Shown: piece after piece, positions 27,256-37,491 of the stretch
Layout: the number at the start of each line of letters is the position of its first letter
Numbering within the stretch: the stretch's first letter is position 1
NCBI GenBank assembly: GCA_021201295.1
Contig: JAJQFE010000044.1
Location: 54,191 to 103,564, forward strand
Origin: Tannerellaceae bacterium
Lineage (GTDB): Bacteria > Bacteroidota > Bacteroidia > Bacteroidales > Tannerellaceae
Reading direction: 5' to 3'
Length of the DNA stretch: 49,374 bases
Notes under the pieces: generated by a model
Told to the model about the DNA's origin: nothing
The model's database searches: none
The model's input: the letters and a program-made list of their open reading frames with translations, nothing else
Program-made: the position numbers and the translations under genes

Positions 27256-29169
27256 GTGACTCTCTACCATAAAATATTACAGAAATACTGGGGATATACA
27301 GAGTTTCGTCCTTTACAGGAGGAAATTATTCAATCCATTGCCTCTGGTAAAGATACGTTGGGACTCATGCCCACCGGAGGAGGAAAGTCATTGACTTTCC
27401 AGATACCGGCTTTAGCAACTCCCGGGATTTGTATTGTTATTACTCCATTGATTGCACTGATGAAAGATCAGGTAGATAATCTGAAACGGTTAGGTATTAA
27501 AGCCACAGCCGTTTATTCCGGAATGTCCCGGATGGATATCCTCACCCATTTAGAAAATTGTATTTTTGGAAACTACAAATTTTTATATATTTCTCCGGAA
27601 CGTTTAAATTCTGAGGTGTTTAGGAATAAATTACGCGCCATGAAAATCTCATTCCTGGTTGTGGATGAAAGTCATTGTATCTCTCAATGGGGCTATGATT
27701 TTCGCCCGGCTTACCTGAATATAGCAGATATAAGAGAATTGTTACCGGATATTCCGGTGTTAGCTTTAACTGCGACTGCTACACCGGAGGTAGTAGACGA
27801 TATTCAGAATAAACTTCATTTCAAAGAAAAAAATGTTTTCCGGAAAAGTTTCGAAAGGAAAAACCTGGCTTACATTGTAAGACAGACAGATGATAAAACC
27901 AAATCTCTCATCCGGATCATTCAAAAAGTCCCTGGGACTGTCATTATATATGTTCGTAGTCGAAAAAGGACAAAGGAAATAGCCTTGCTACTGAAAGATA
28001 TAGGATTTTCCGCAGATTACTATCATGCCGGATTAAATCAGGAAGAAAAAAATCTTCGTCAGAACCGCTGGAAAAATAATGAATGCCGCATTATGGTTGC
28101 TACAAATGCCTTTGGAATGGGTATTGACAAACCGGATGTACGGCTGGTGGTCCATATGGACTTTCCCGGTTCACTGGAAGAATATTATCAGGAAGCAGGC
28201 AGGGCTGGAAGAGACGAAAGAAAAGCCTATGCCGTTGCTTTATGCAGTGGAACAGATACGGTCAAACTAAAAAAGAGATTAAGTGACGAATTTCCGGATA
28301 AAAAATTTATTTACTGCGTATATGAAGCCTTAGGGAATTTTTACCAGATTGCTGTCGGGGATGGCTTTAATACAATACACGATTTTTCACTGATTAAGTT
28401 TTGTTCTGCCTATAAATTTTCTATGTTACAAGCCCACCATGCTTTAAAAATATTAGAGTTATCCGGTTATATTGAATATACGGAAGAAATAGAAAGTAGA
28501 TCAAGACTTTGTTTTACCTGCCAGCGGGAAGAACTTTATCAATTTTACGAAGATAGAAAAAGCAATATCCTTCTTCATGAACTTCTACGGACTTATACCG
28601 GGCTTTTTGCGGATTATGTATACATTGATGAAGCACTAATTGCTTCTCGTTCCGGTATTCCTCAGACAGAGATCTATGATATTCTGAAAGGAATATCCCG
28701 GACCCAGATCATCAGTTATATTCCTCATAAGAAAACGCCTTTGATTATATATACGCGTACACGGGAGGATCAGAAATATATATCTATTCCACGCATAGCC
28801 TATGAAGAACGGAAAGAACGCGTTGAAACCCGACTTAATAAAGTGATAGCATATCTTACGGAGAAAACTACCTGCCGAAGTAAAATACTTCTCTCTTATT
28901 TCGGAGAAAAAAATCCAAAAGATTGTCAAAGTTGTGATATTTGCTTAGGAAAACATTCGTCTGGTATAAAGAATAGTGAATTCAATAAAATAAAAGAAGA
29001 GATAGAAAACGTACTATCTTCCGGCGCAGCCACTATCAGGGAAATACCCTTGAAAATAGATGCTCCGAAAGATAAATGTATACAAGTCATACGTTTTCTG
29101 CTGGACCATGATAAATTTGAAATGAAAAATGGCTACATCCGTATAAAAGGGCATACCCCTATAGAATAA
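27256..29169 (+). CDS. recQ: ATP-dependent DNA helicase RecQ
   Basis: The 637-residue protein starts at a GTG 9 bases after recJ. Superfamily 2 helicase motifs in order: GYTEFRPLQEEII (motif 0), MPTGGGKSLTFQIPAL (Walker A), VVDESHCISQWGYDFRP (motif II as DESH, with the RecQ aromatic loop), ALTATAT (III), IIYVRSRKRTKEI (IV), VATNAFGMGIDKPDVRLVVH (V) and YYQEAGRAGRD (VI). A cysteine-rich zinc/RQC region follows, ending DCQSCDIC near residue 570. A short tail replaces the HRDC domain; this is common in Bacteroides. The presence of recJ directly upstream fits a joint role in processing gaps and forks. Confidence 0.93.
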   Translation: MTLYHKILQKYWGYTEFRPLQEEIIQSIASGKDTLGLMPTGGGKSLTFQIPALATPGICIVITPLIALMKDQVDNLKRLGIKATAVYSGMSRMDILTHLENCIFGNYKFLYISPERLNSEVFRNKLRAMKISFLVVDESHCISQWGYDFRPAYLNIADIRELLPDIPVLALTATATPEVVDDIQNKLHFKEKNVFRKSFERKNLAYIVRQTDDKTKSLIRIIQKVPGTVIIYVRSRKRTKEIALLLKDIGFSADYYHAGLNQEEKNLRQNRWKNNECRIMVATNAFGMGIDKPDVRLVVHMDFPGSLEEYYQEAGRAGRDERKAYAVALCSGTDTVKLKKRLSDEFPDKKFIYCVYEALGNFYQIAVGDGFNTIHDFSLIKFCSAYKFSMLQAHHALKILELSGYIEYTEEIESRSRLCFTCQREELYQFYEDRKSNILLHELLRTYTGLFADYVYIDEALIASRSGIPQTEIYDILKGISRTQIISYIPHKKTPLIIYTRTREDQKYISIPRIAYEERKERVETRLNKVIAYLTEKTTCRSKILLSYFGEKNPKDCQSCDICLGKHSSGIKNSEFNKIKEEIENVLSSGAATIREIPLKIDAPKDKCIQVIRFLLDHDKFEMKNGYIRIKGHTPIE

Positions 29170-29201
29170 CCCAAATTCTTTTTTAATAATTGGATCTTTA
29201 C

Positions 29202-31844
29202 TTAAGGATGTATGGTCATTATTTCTGTTCCATAAATAGGTAAACCCTCCGGAGTAAGTCCTTCCACAACCACCGAATAAGTACCCGGAGAATCTGCAGT
29301 ATAGAACTGAATCTTTGCCTCTCCTTCTCCATTGGTCCGAATATCAGGAGCCCAGTAGATAGTAGTTCTCAAATCCGGGGATACATTATTGATCTGCTCC
29401 GGAGTTTCATATGCGGGTGAATAAAATTCCTTCTTTAATTGAAAGCCCAACGGTGTAGTTGTTTTTACATTGAAGATTTTTTTAGAAGAGCTCAAATCTA
29501 CTCCTTTTTTAGTAGTAATAATTAAAACTCCCCCATCTCCTTTCATTCCAAATATAGAGGCATCCGCTCCTCTGTACACTTCTACTGAGGCAACATCACC
29601 CGCTCCTATAATTTCTAAATCACCGGTATCAGTTTCCATATTATCTACTAAAATCAACGGTATACTCATCATGGGTCGCATAGTAATCATTTTATTTCTT
29701 ACGATTATCTCAGGAAGACCCATTAATAAATCATAAATATTAATCGGGTGCCTTTTCTCAAAATCTTTGGGAGTATAGACAGGAATATGATCAGATGCAT
29801 ATACTGAACCATTTTTTCTTTTTCTTACCTGTTACCACTATATTATCCAAATGAATTACTCTCATTCCATTAGACTGGATGAAAAGATCATCCGCTTTAC
29901 GAAAATAGGGTGCTAAATCAAATGTATAGAGGTCTCTTTCCTTAAAAGGCAAAATCTTTTCTACTGCAGGAAAAGTTTCTTCATCAATCGTAAGGAGTCC
30001 TCCTTTCTTCCCTTTTTTTGTTTTGGATTGGACCACATAATGAACCGAATCCGGCAACTCAAAATTTTCAAACCGGAAGTTTCCGTGTTCATCTGTTTCC
30101 GTTTCTTCAAAGAAGAGATATTGGAATGAATACAAACTTACTGTATAGCCCGCAGCGGGTTTATTTAACTGAAGACCATCTTTTACATGACCTGTGATAT
30201 AAGAGCTACCTTCCATAAAACCACGCGGTTCTTCCAGTTCTCCTTTCAAAAGTTTTTCTATATGATATCTACGCCACCCTTGAGTAAGTAGCAGGACATC
30301 TAAGTTTTCTGATTCTTCTTTCGGAGATTCATTTTTAAAATAAGAGGCAGGCTCTTCTATGTACCCTTTCAATTCCGAACTTAATAATAAATAAGAATAA
30401 ATAGTTACCCTATGATCCGGTAACAGGTCATTATTATCTGTTACGGAGACAGAGAAATTCCCTTCCAGCGGTTGATTAGCATAGTCAGTTACAGAAAATG
30501 TGGCTTCTGCTTTTTCTCTTTTTCCATAGGAAAAACGATCCGTCGAAAAACGGAGATTTACTTGTTCCTCTTTATTTATATGAAAGAGTAATCTTTCACT
30601 GATAGGGATCATCTGTTGATTGACAAGCAACAGATGAATTACTCCGGAAGGAAATACATCCTGAGGTAATATGACCATCTGTTTATTTCCAGGCCATGGT
30701 ATAGTTGAAATATGTGCTCCACGGCTATGAATAACCAGATAAAGATCATCTGTCCGGGAAAATTCCGGAGATTGATTAATCAACACACGGATTTCTTCTC
30801 TGTTATGATTAAGTTGTAATGACAAACCTGTCTGATCTGCGACAGGTAATATAAAAGTTTTCTCTTTTCCATTTTTATTTTTACAAATTGCAGATAAGTG
30901 ATCTTCGGAAGTAGCCATACACCAGAAAAATCCCATTCCTAAATGCCGGGATGCAAAATGTTGGAGAGTATCTCCTCTATAGTTTACAATCACTCCCTCT
31001 ATATCTTCTCCTAAGCCATCGGAATTAATAGCTTTAAATGCTATTTTCGTTAATGTGTTGGCAGGAAAAACTCCTCCTTCCGGAAAAAAGGCAACATCAA
31101 AACTATTTTCAGAGGGAGGAACAGAAATATATTGTGCATGCGTTTTTCCTTTATATTCATATTCCAGATAAAGCACGGATGTCTTTTGTGAGTCATATTT
31201 AAAAGAAGTATGTAATTGACCTTGTGGATCTGCTTTCAGATGCCTGACTCTGCCATCTCCTACTGTCAGACGTATTTTTTCTGGAACAATGGGAGAATGA
31301 TTCACTAGTTCAACAAATTGGATTTCTATATCAATATTGGCCTCATCTTTGTAGTTAAAGGTACTTTCTGTCCGGTAAAAACCGGATAAAGGAGACCCTA
31401 TCCGAATATTTCTTTTAAAAAAATAATCATCTCCAAGACCTTCCATATAACGGGTATAAAAACGCACACTATAATCTCCCTCTGGCAAATCCTCTGCAGT
31501 AGGTATATATCCAGAATAAGCACCTTCCTCATTTCTTACTTTTACCCGATGAACAATATTCTTTAACGGATTAATAAGTTCTGCATAAATATAGCGACTG
31601 GTGGTATCAGGACGATGTGTCTGTGCTTCTACCAGATGTGCCCGGAACCAGATATCTTCACCCGCTATATAGGAAGGTTTATCCATCTGAGCATATACTT
31701 TTTCCTGTGGAAATAAAAGCCATTGTTGATAAAAAAAGACTCTAAAGAATCAATGGAAATATGGTTTTTACTCTCAGAAAATAAAGAAAAGGGGCATGCT
31801 ACCAACGCTATATAAAACAATAAAGTTCTTTTCATGTGTTTCAT
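29202..31844 (-). pseudogene. MG2-like / carboxypeptidase-regulatory-like / TonB-plug surface protein, two homopolymer frameshifts
   Basis: A signal sequence (MKRTLLFYIALVA, Met at 31835 or 31844) leads to FPQEKVYAQMDKPSYIAGEDIWF, the opening of an MG2-type domain. Repeated beta-sandwiches follow, then a carboxypeptidase-regulatory-like domain (SYITGHVKDGLQLNKPAAGY), and finally a TonB-plug-like domain (DLLMGLPEI, AGDVASVEVYRGADASIFG, GGVLIITTKKG). This large family in Bacteroidetes is thought to sit in the outer membrane or periplasm; its role is unknown. Frame is lost at a T7 run (31731-31737; T8 restores it) and at an A6 run (29812-29817; A5 restores it). About 870 residues result when both are repaired. 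The 631-residue central piece would lack its signal peptide and plug. Confidence 0.75.
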
Positions 31845-32009
31845 AATAGCTAATAATACATAGAATTCACTCTACAGGTAAAAATAAGAATAAATTCCTA
31901 AAAAAACAATTTTTCAGGAAAAGATTTTAGAAGTCAGGTTAGACTGCACAATAAATACAAAGGGCTCTAATATATTTATTCAGAACCCTTTTACTATTTT
32001 ATTTCTTAG

Positions 32010-32084
32010 GGTGAATGATGGGATTCGAACCCACGACCCTCGGAACCACAATCCGATGCTCTAACCAACTGAGCTACAATCACC
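32010..32084 (-). tRNA. tRNA-His (GTG anticodon)
   Basis: The cloverleaf folds: D stem GCTC/GAGC, anticodon stem TCGGA/TCCGA with loop TTGTGGT (GTG anticodon), and T stem with TTCGAAT loop. The extra G at -1 (32084) faces C73, the identity element for histidine. The acceptor stem GTGATTG / CATTCAC has one U-U mismatch (position 5 with 68). CCA is not encoded. An excellent promoter lies upstream. Confidence 0.95.
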
Positions 32085-32124
32085 ATGTATTGCCTTATAA
32101 AATCCTTATTTCTTTAAGACGGTG

Positions 32125-32155
32125 CAAAGATAGCGATTAATTTTAATCATCCAAA
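32125..32155 (-). promoter_or_regulatory. Promoter of tRNA-His
   Basis: TTTG (plus 32152-32155) and TATCTTTG (plus 32125-32132) are separated by 19 bases, exactly the Bacteroidetes -33/-7 consensus. The tRNA starts 40 bases downstream of the -7 box. Confidence 0.8.
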
Positions 32156-32159
32156 CATT

Positions 32160-32380
32160 TTTAGCCAAAAATTTTACCGGACAGACGGTATACTATTTCC
32201 GGAACAGACCTGATATTTTACAGATCCCGGATATGGACCGGCTAACCAATTATTTAGCAATCCCCGGCACGAACTTACAAAACAATATCTGCGTAGAGAA
32301 TTCAGCGAATTTATTTTTACTATCCGGAAATAAACACTGTCAACTCCATACATAAAAACAGAATGAAATTTCTCAGTAAT
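32160..32380. other. Intergenic stretch between tRNA-His promoter and the folD terminator
   Basis: About 220 bases with no convincing gene. Short open frames occur on both strands (69 codons on the minus strand, 40 on the plus) but neither has recognisable content or a start signal. It could be a decayed gene remnant. Confidence 0.4.
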
Positions 32381-32381
32381 C

Positions 32382-32417
32382 AAAAAGGCAAAGCTGACTC
32401 ATTCAGCTTTGGTCTTT
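32382..32417 (-). terminator. Terminator of folD (bidirectional form)
   Basis: aaagctga / tcagcttt (8 bp, 5-base loop) with an A-run on one side and a T-run on the other, so it can work on both strands. It lies 36 bases after the folD stop. Confidence 0.8.
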
Positions 32418-32452
32418 TTAACAGGATTAACCTGAATAAAATAACCTATCTG

Positions 32453-33334
32453 TTATTTATAAATAGCTTTTTTCCCCGCTAACAGCGTGTTTCTCATCAG
32501 CGAAATAATCGTCATCGGGCCTACTCCACCCGGAACAGGTGTAATATAGGAACATTTAGAAGAAACTTCATCAAATTTCACATCCCCAGTCAACTTAAAA
32601 CCGCTTTTGGTTATACTACTCGGCATACGGGTAATACCTACGTCAATAACAACCGCTCCTTCTTTCACCATATCCGCTTTCAGGAACTCCGGAACACCTA
32701 AAGCAACAATAATAATATCAGCCTCCAGACACATTTCTTTCAGGTTTTCAGAACGGCTGTGGCATACGGTTACCGTACAATCACCCGGATAGGCTTTCTG
32801 CATCATCAGGTTTGCCATCGGTTTACCTACAATATTACTACGGCCTAACACCACACAGTGTTTCCCTTTAGTCTCTATATCATACCGTTTCAACAGTTCC
32901 AGAATACCGGCAGGAGTAGCAGACACAAAACAGGGAAGACCAATAGACATACGTCCCACATTGATTGGGTGGAATCCATCTACATCTTTGCGATAATCAA
33001 TAGCCTCAATAATTTTTTGTTCAGAAATATGTTTAGGTAAAGGCAATTGCACAATAAAACCGTCAATATCCGGATCATTATTCAAACGATCTACACAAGC
33101 CAGCAATTCTTCTTCCGTTACTTCATCTTCATATCGGATTAAAGAAGACTTAAAACCTACCTCTTCACAGGTTTTTACTTTACTGGCAACATACGTTTCA
33201 CTACCACCATCATGACCTACCAATACGGCCGCCAAATGAGGGATCTTACCTCCTGCTTCTCGTATGCGGCTTACCTCTTCCGCTATCTCTTTTTTCATCT
33301 GGGCTGCGACTGCCCTTCCATTGATTAATTGCAT
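32453..33334 (-). CDS. folD: Methylenetetrahydrofolate dehydrogenase / cyclohydrolase
   Basis: FolD converts 5,10-methylene- to 10-formyl-tetrahydrofolate, the donor for purines and for Fmt. The 293-residue protein has the catalytic stretch [14 protein letters not shown] (Tyr and Lys), the conserved [24 protein letters not shown], and the NADP site [18 protein letters not shown]. The C-terminal [16 protein letters not shown] signature is intact. It is cytosolic and full length. It is transcribed alone with a promoter at 33369-33398 and a terminator at its end. Confidence 0.96.
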   Translation of the reverse strand: MQLINGRAVAAQMKKEIAEEVSRIREAGGKIPHLAAVLVGHDGGSETYVASKVKTCEEVGFKSSLIRYEDEVTEEELLACVDRLNNDPDIDGFIVQLPLPKHISEQKIIEAIDYRKDVDGFHPINVGRMSIGLPCFVSATPAGILELLKRYDIETKGKHCVVLGRSNIVGKPMANLMMQKAYPGDCTVTVCHSRSENLKEMCLEADIIIVALGVPEFLKADMVKEGAVVIDVGITRMPSSITKSGFKLTGDVKFDEVSSKCSYITPVPGGVGPMTIISLMRNTLLAGKKAIYK

Positions 33335-33368
33335 AGATTATATTTTAGTTGGAGAAATGTATTTTTAA

Positions 33369-33398
33369 CAAAGATAAAAAATCTGCAGCTTTTTCAAA
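33369..33398 (-). promoter_or_regulatory. Promoter of folD
   Basis: Minus-strand TTTG, 18 bases, TATCTTTG; the -7 box ends 34 bases before the start codon. Confidence 0.65.
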
Positions 33399-33420
33399 TT
33401 TTAAATTATATAGACCCAAC

Positions 33421-33450
33421 AAAAAGGGGCACATATATGCACCCCTTTTT
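33421..33450 (-). terminator. Terminator of ffh
   Basis: aaaaagggg / ccccttttt (9 bp) with a 12-base loop, located 6 bases after the ffh stop. Flanking A and T runs also make it usable from the other direction. Confidence 0.88.
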
Positions 33451-33456
33451 CTGTAT

Positions 33457-34782
33457 TTATCTTCTGAATGAAGGTAATTTCTTGCCACCCGGTTTCGCAG
33501 TGGTAAGCATACGCATCATTTTACGCGTCTCTTCAAACTGCTTCAATAGCTTATTCACTTCCTGGATCGTAGTGCCGCTCCCTTTGGCAATACGTTGCCG
33601 GCGGGATCCGTTTAATAAGGCCGGATTACTTCTTTCCACTGGAGTCATAGAATAAATAATGGCTTCAATACTTTTAAAAGCATTGTCATCAATATCAATA
33701 TCTTTCAGCGCTTTCCCCACACCCGGGATCATAGAAGCCAGCTCCTTCAGGTTACCCATCTTTTTAATCTGCTGGATCTGTGAAATAAAGTCATTAAAAT
33801 CAAACTGGTTCTTCGCAATTTTCTTTTGCAGGCGTTTAGCCTCTTCTTCATCATACTGCTCCTGCGCACGCTCGACCAGAGAAACAATATCTCCCATACC
33901 GAGAATACGGTCTGCCATACGTTCAGGATGGAACACATCCAGCGCATCCATCTTCTCACCAGTACCGACAAACTTAATAGGTTTATCAACCACAGTCCGG
34001 ATAGAAAGAGCCGCACCACCACGGGTATCCCCATCTAACTTGGTGAGCACTACCCCGTCAAAGTCCAGACGCTCATTAAATTCTTTGGCAGTATTTACCG
34101 CATCCTGTCCGGTCATAGAATCTACCACAAACAGAATTTCATCCGGTCGAATGGCATTTTTGATCGCCGTGATCTCCTGCATCATCTGCTCATCAATAGC
34201 TAAACGTCCGGCCGTATCGACAATCACCAGGTCATTTCCGTTAGCTTTAGCCTCCTGAATAGCATGTTGCGCAATTACTACCGGATTTTTATTTTCAGGT
34301 TCCGAATAAACCGGGACACCAATCTGTTCACCTAACACCTTCAACTGCTCAATCGCTGCCGGACGATACACGTCACCAGCCACCAAAAGAGGCTTTAAAC
34401 CCTTTTTAGTCTTTAACATATTAGCCAGTTTACCGGTAAAGGTAGTTTTACCCGAACCCTGTAAACCAGACATTAATATAACAGCAGGGGAACCTTTTAA
34501 TTCAATTTCAGAGGCCGTCCCACCCATCAGGGCAGCCAGTTCATCATGGACGATCTTCACCATCAACTGGCCTGGCTTCACAGAAGTAAGCACATTCTGT
34601 CCTAAAGCCTTCACCTTTACAGTATCAGTGAACTGCTTAGCAACTTTATAGTTAACGTCAGCATCCAAAAGAGCACGGCGTACATCCTTCAATGTTTCTA
34701 CCACATTGATCTCCGTGATCTTACCCTCTCCTTTCAGTAGTTTAAACGATCTGTCTAACCTTTCGCTTAAATTTTTAAACAT
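33457..34782 (-). CDS. ffh: Signal recognition particle protein Ffh
   Basis: Ffh with 4.5S RNA carries nascent membrane proteins to FtsY. The 441-residue protein has the N domain (MFKNLSERLDRSFKLL), the G domain with GLQGSGKTTFTGKLA (P loop), DTAGRLAIDEQM and TKLDGDTRGGAALS, and the methionine-rich M domain (SMIPGVG, MTPVERSNPALLNGSRRQRIAKGSG), ending RMLTTAKPGGKKLPSF. It is essential and fully intact. Its promoter is at 34823-34853. It is 6 bases from a terminator that separates it from folD. Confidence 0.97.
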   Translation of the reverse strand: MFKNLSERLDRSFKLLKGEGKITEINVVETLKDVRRALLDADVNYKVAKQFTDTVKVKALGQNVLTSVKPGQLMVKIVHDELAALMGGTASEIELKGSPAVILMSGLQGSGKTTFTGKLANMLKTKKGLKPLLVAGDVYRPAAIEQLKVLGEQIGVPVYSEPENKNPVVIAQHAIQEAKANGNDLVIVDTAGRLAIDEQMMQEITAIKNAIRPDEILFVVDSMTGQDAVNTAKEFNERLDFDGVVLTKLDGDTRGGAALSIRTVVDKPIKFVGTGEKMDALDVFHPERMADRILGMGDIVSLVERAQEQYDEEEAKRLQKKIAKNQFDFNDFISQIQQIKKMGNLKELASMIPGVGKALKDIDIDDNAFKSIEAIIYSMTPVERSNPALLNGSRRQRIAKGSGTTIQEVNKLLKQFEETRKMMRMLTTAKPGGKKLPSFRR

Positions 34783-34822
34783 AGTTGTATATGATTTTTA
34801 TTTTCCTTTGCAAATAATAGGT

Positions 34823-34853
34823 TGCAAAGGTAAGAAATAAGTTAGTCCAGTCA
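34823..34853 (-). promoter_or_regulatory. Promoter of ffh
   Basis: Minus-strand TTTG, 19 bases, TACCTTTG: a perfect Bacteroidetes consensus, with the -7 box 40 bases before the start codon. Confidence 0.8.
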
Positions 34854-34926
34854 AAATCTATCCCCACATATAACTGGGACAGATCCCTACTTTCCACCTA
34901 TTTTCTTTTAAGAATCACAGGCACAA

Positions 34927-35369
34927 TCAGACGTTTTCCGGATACACCCGTTTAAAATGCAAGGCATAATTATCCCCTTGTAAGGTAAGAGTAGAAGTAA
35001 AAAAAATAAAACCATCAGCTTCTTTCACCCGGTTAATAAACGATTGGTCATCCCCATACACCGTATCCCCTGTGTTCGTCTGATGCAATACGGTAATAGA
35101 CAAAGAAGACTGATTGGAAAAACCTGGTAAGTACTACTAAATTCATTCACGGCACCAAACCCCGTAAACGTATGGGATCTCCCAAAAGAGAGGAAATAAT
35201 ATTCATTTCCTTCCCGCTGGGAAGTAGTCACTTCATTGGTTTTATTATTTTCCATGCTCACCAGCCTCCAGTCAGAGTCCGCCAACAGATTATTTTTATC
35301 TTCTTTTTCTTCACAGGAAGTAATGAACAATAAAAAAGAAAACAACATACATACAACTCTTTTTTCCAT
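34927..35369 (-). pseudogene. Small lipoprotein of unknown function, one frameshift
   Basis: The start encodes a lipoprotein signal (FSFLLFITSC, lipobox cysteine at 19) and a domain beginning SDWRLVSMENN, reminiscent of META/lipocalin-like lipoproteins. Near 35118-35122 (a five-base A run on the plus strand) the frame breaks: the next codons read NEFSSTYQVF then nonsense. One added base gives SNQSSLSITVLHQTNTGD and continues to KEADGFIFFTSTL and a TGA at 34927. The repaired product would be 147 residues. The truncated one (114 residues) ends in unrelated sequence. The original function is unknown. Confidence 0.7.
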
Positions 35370-35501
35370 GCAGATTAATTTTAGAGGATAATTAAAAATA
35401 ACATAAATGAGTATTTTATATCAAAATATACCTATCATGTATTAAACAGATGAAAGAAAGAAAAGTTACAGACTCTCCCAAAGGACAACCAAAACCAGTC
35501 A

Positions 35502-35537
35502 TAAAAAATCCGGCACTCTTTGGAAAGAATGCCGGAT
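35502..35537 (-). terminator. Terminator of the aromatic operon
   Basis: atccggca / tgccggat (8 bp, 14-base loop) followed on the minus strand by six T, 28 bases after the tyrA stop. Confidence 0.85.
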
Positions 35538-35564
35538 AGAAATAACAAATCAGACGCACCAGAC

Positions 35565-36338
35565 TTATTCTATATTTTTCCGCATTTTGGTAAGATATTC
35601 CTTCATGCCCTGCGTATCCTTTTTCGCTATAATATCCTGCAAAACAGTCAACTCTTTCTGAATTTGTTGAATCTGTCCCGGAGTACGGGGATTAAAAAGG
35701 ATCTCCGTCAACAGATAATCATCCTCAGACAAAAGGCCGCGGGCAATTTTCATATGCCTTTTAAAAGTAGTCCCCGGTGCATCCTGGTGTTTCATTATAG
35801 AAGCAAACACAATAGTAGAAGCAAAAGGAATACCTAAGGAATAAGCAACCACCTGGTCATGCTCATCAAATGTATATTCAAAGATATTCAGCTTCAATTT
35901 ATCATACAGATCTTTGAAAAATATTTTACCTAAATGATCCCCTTCAGAAATAATGATTGTGTTCTCCTTTTGAAGATTGCCTAAGTTGGCAAAAGTCGGC
36001 CCAAACATCGGATGCGTAGACACATACGGAAAACCACAATCCTTATAGAACTCCTGCAGATTGGTTTTTACCGAAGTAATATCAGAAATAATACAGTAAG
36101 GCTGCAAATAAGGCAGGACAGCCTGAAAAGCATCAATCGTATAATTCAGCGTCACACAGTTGATCACCAGCTCCGGAGCAAATTCAGCAATCTCCTCCGG
36201 TTTCTGAAAACGAAGCACATTATAAATAAACCGCAACCGTTTAGGATCATTTTCCAACACAGCCACCTCATGATCAAAACTTAACAGGTTGGTGAAGAAA
36301 GATCCCATCTTTCCGGCACCTAAAATAAGTATCTTCAT
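35565..36338 (-). CDS. tyrA: Prephenate dehydrogenase (tyrosine branch)
   Basis: TyrA oxidises prephenate to 4-hydroxyphenylpyruvate. The 257-residue protein has an N-terminal NAD-binding motif (KILILGAGKMGSFFTNLL) with acidic residues after beta-2 (VLENDPKRL), the conserved prephenate-binding stretch YVSTHPMFGPTFANL (His in STHPMFGP), and an all-helical C-terminal domain (YSLGIPFASTIVF). It lacks an ACT or chorismate mutase domain; mutase activity is supplied by the upstream fused gene. It is the last gene of the minus-strand operon and is followed by a terminator. The 74-base gap to the gene before it holds degenerate ACTCCTT repeats. Confidence 0.9.
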   Translation of the reverse strand: MKILILGAGKMGSFFTNLLSFDHEVAVLENDPKRLRFIYNVLRFQKPEEIAEFAPELVINCVTLNYTIDAFQAVLPYLQPYCIISDITSVKTNLQEFYKDCGFPYVSTHPMFGPTFANLGNLQKENTIIISEGDHLGKIFFKDLYDKLKLNIFEYTFDEHDQVVAYSLGIPFASTIVFASIMKHQDAPGTTFKRHMKIARGLLSEDDYLLTEILFNPRTPGQIQQIQKELTVLQDIIAKKDTQGMKEYLTKMRKNIE

Positions 36339-36412
36339 ATTCTTTTTCCAGGAAGTGAAAAGAAAGCACTCTCCTTGACTACTTAACTCCTCTAACTCCT
36401 TAACTACTACTA

Positions 36413-37474
36413 TTATTGATTCATTATAATCATTTGCTGACGCACAGATTCCTCATGGATCTCCTGCAGGATCACTTTCACAAACTCAGGACTCAATTCC
36501 ATCTGTTCCCCCATTTTAGAACGCTTTTTCAGGATCTCACTATACCGGGGAGATTGCAGGATAGGCATATTATGCTCTTTCTTATACACACCGATCTCCT
36601 TAGATATCCGCATCCGTTTGGCCAGTAATTCCAACACCTGTTCATCCACCTGGTCGATCTGGCGACGCAATTCCGACAGATTCTCCGTAGTCTGGACCGT
36701 ATCACGGATCACTAACAGGTTCAACACATAATCCAGCACATCTGGAGTAATCTGCTGGCTCGCATCACTCCATGCACACTCCGGGTTGCAATGGGATTCA
36801 ATAATCAGACCGTCAAAACTCAGGTCCATAGCCTGTTGTGAAAGAGGAGCAACCAGTTCCCATTTTCCACCGATATGGCTCGGGTCACAGAAGATAGGCA
36901 GTTCAGGCAAACGGCGACGCAACTCAATCGGAATATGCCACAAAGGCAAATTACGGTAGATCTTCTTATCATACGAACTAAAGCCACGGTGAATAGCACC
37001 TAACCGGCGGATACCGGCATTATATAAACGTTCAAAAGCACCCATCCACAATTCCAGGTCCGGATTCACCGGATTCTTGATCAGTACAGGAATATCCACA
37101 CCTTTCAAAGCATCAGCGATTTCCTGTACAGCAAAAGGATTTACAGTAGTACGGGCACCGATCCATAACATATCAATACCAGCTTTAAGGGCCTCAAACA
37201 CATGATCTTTAGTAGCTACTTCCGTAGAGACATACATACCCGTCTCTTCTTTCACCTTCTTCAACCAGGCTAATCCCCCTGCACCAATTCCCTCAAAACC
37301 ACCCGGTTTGGTTCTGGGTTTCCAGATACCTGCACGAAATATTTTAATTCCTTTAGCCGCTAAGCCACGGGCAGTTTCCAGAACCTGTTCTTCACTTTCA
37401 GCACTGCAGGGGCCTGCAATCACAATAGGACGTTGGGCATCTACACCCGGTAAAATGATCGACTCTAATTCCAT
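36413..37474 (-). CDS. Fused 3-deoxy-7-phosphoheptulonate synthase / chorismate mutase
   Basis: The 353-residue protein joins a DAHP synthase (residues about 1-260; IVIAGPCSAESEEQVLETA, KPRTKPGGFEGIGAGGL, GARTTVNPFAVQEIADAL, IFCDPSHIGGKWELV) of the AroAbeta/KDPS-like type to an AroQ chorismate mutase (about 265-353; LRRQIDQVDEQVLELLAKRM). The first step of the shikimate pathway and the committing step to Phe/Tyr are thus on one chain, with the mutase probably serving as the allosteric sensor for prephenate, as in related fusions. It lies in the operon between the aminotransferase (17-base gap) and tyrA. Confidence 0.92.
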   Translation of the reverse strand: MELESIILPGVDAQRPIVIAGPCSAESEEQVLETARGLAAKGIKIFRAGIWKPRTKPGGFEGIGAGGLAWLKKVKEETGMYVSTEVATKDHVFEALKAGIDMLWIGARTTVNPFAVQEIADALKGVDIPVLIKNPVNPDLELWMGAFERLYNAGIRRLGAIHRGFSSYDKKIYRNLPLWHIPIELRRRLPELPIFCDPSHIGGKWELVAPLSQQAMDLSFDGLIIESHCNPECAWSDASQQITPDVLDYVLNLLVIRDTVQTTENLSELRRQIDQVDEQVLELLAKRMRISKEIGVYKKEHNMPILQSPRYSEILKKRSKMGEQMELSPEFVKVILQEIHEESVRQQMIIMNQ

Positions 37475-37491
37475 TTCTTACAACTATTTTG

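Noticed and set aside
33659-34258. 199-codon plus-strand frame
   Set aside because: Antisense of ffh; Ser/Arg-rich, no start signal and no motif.
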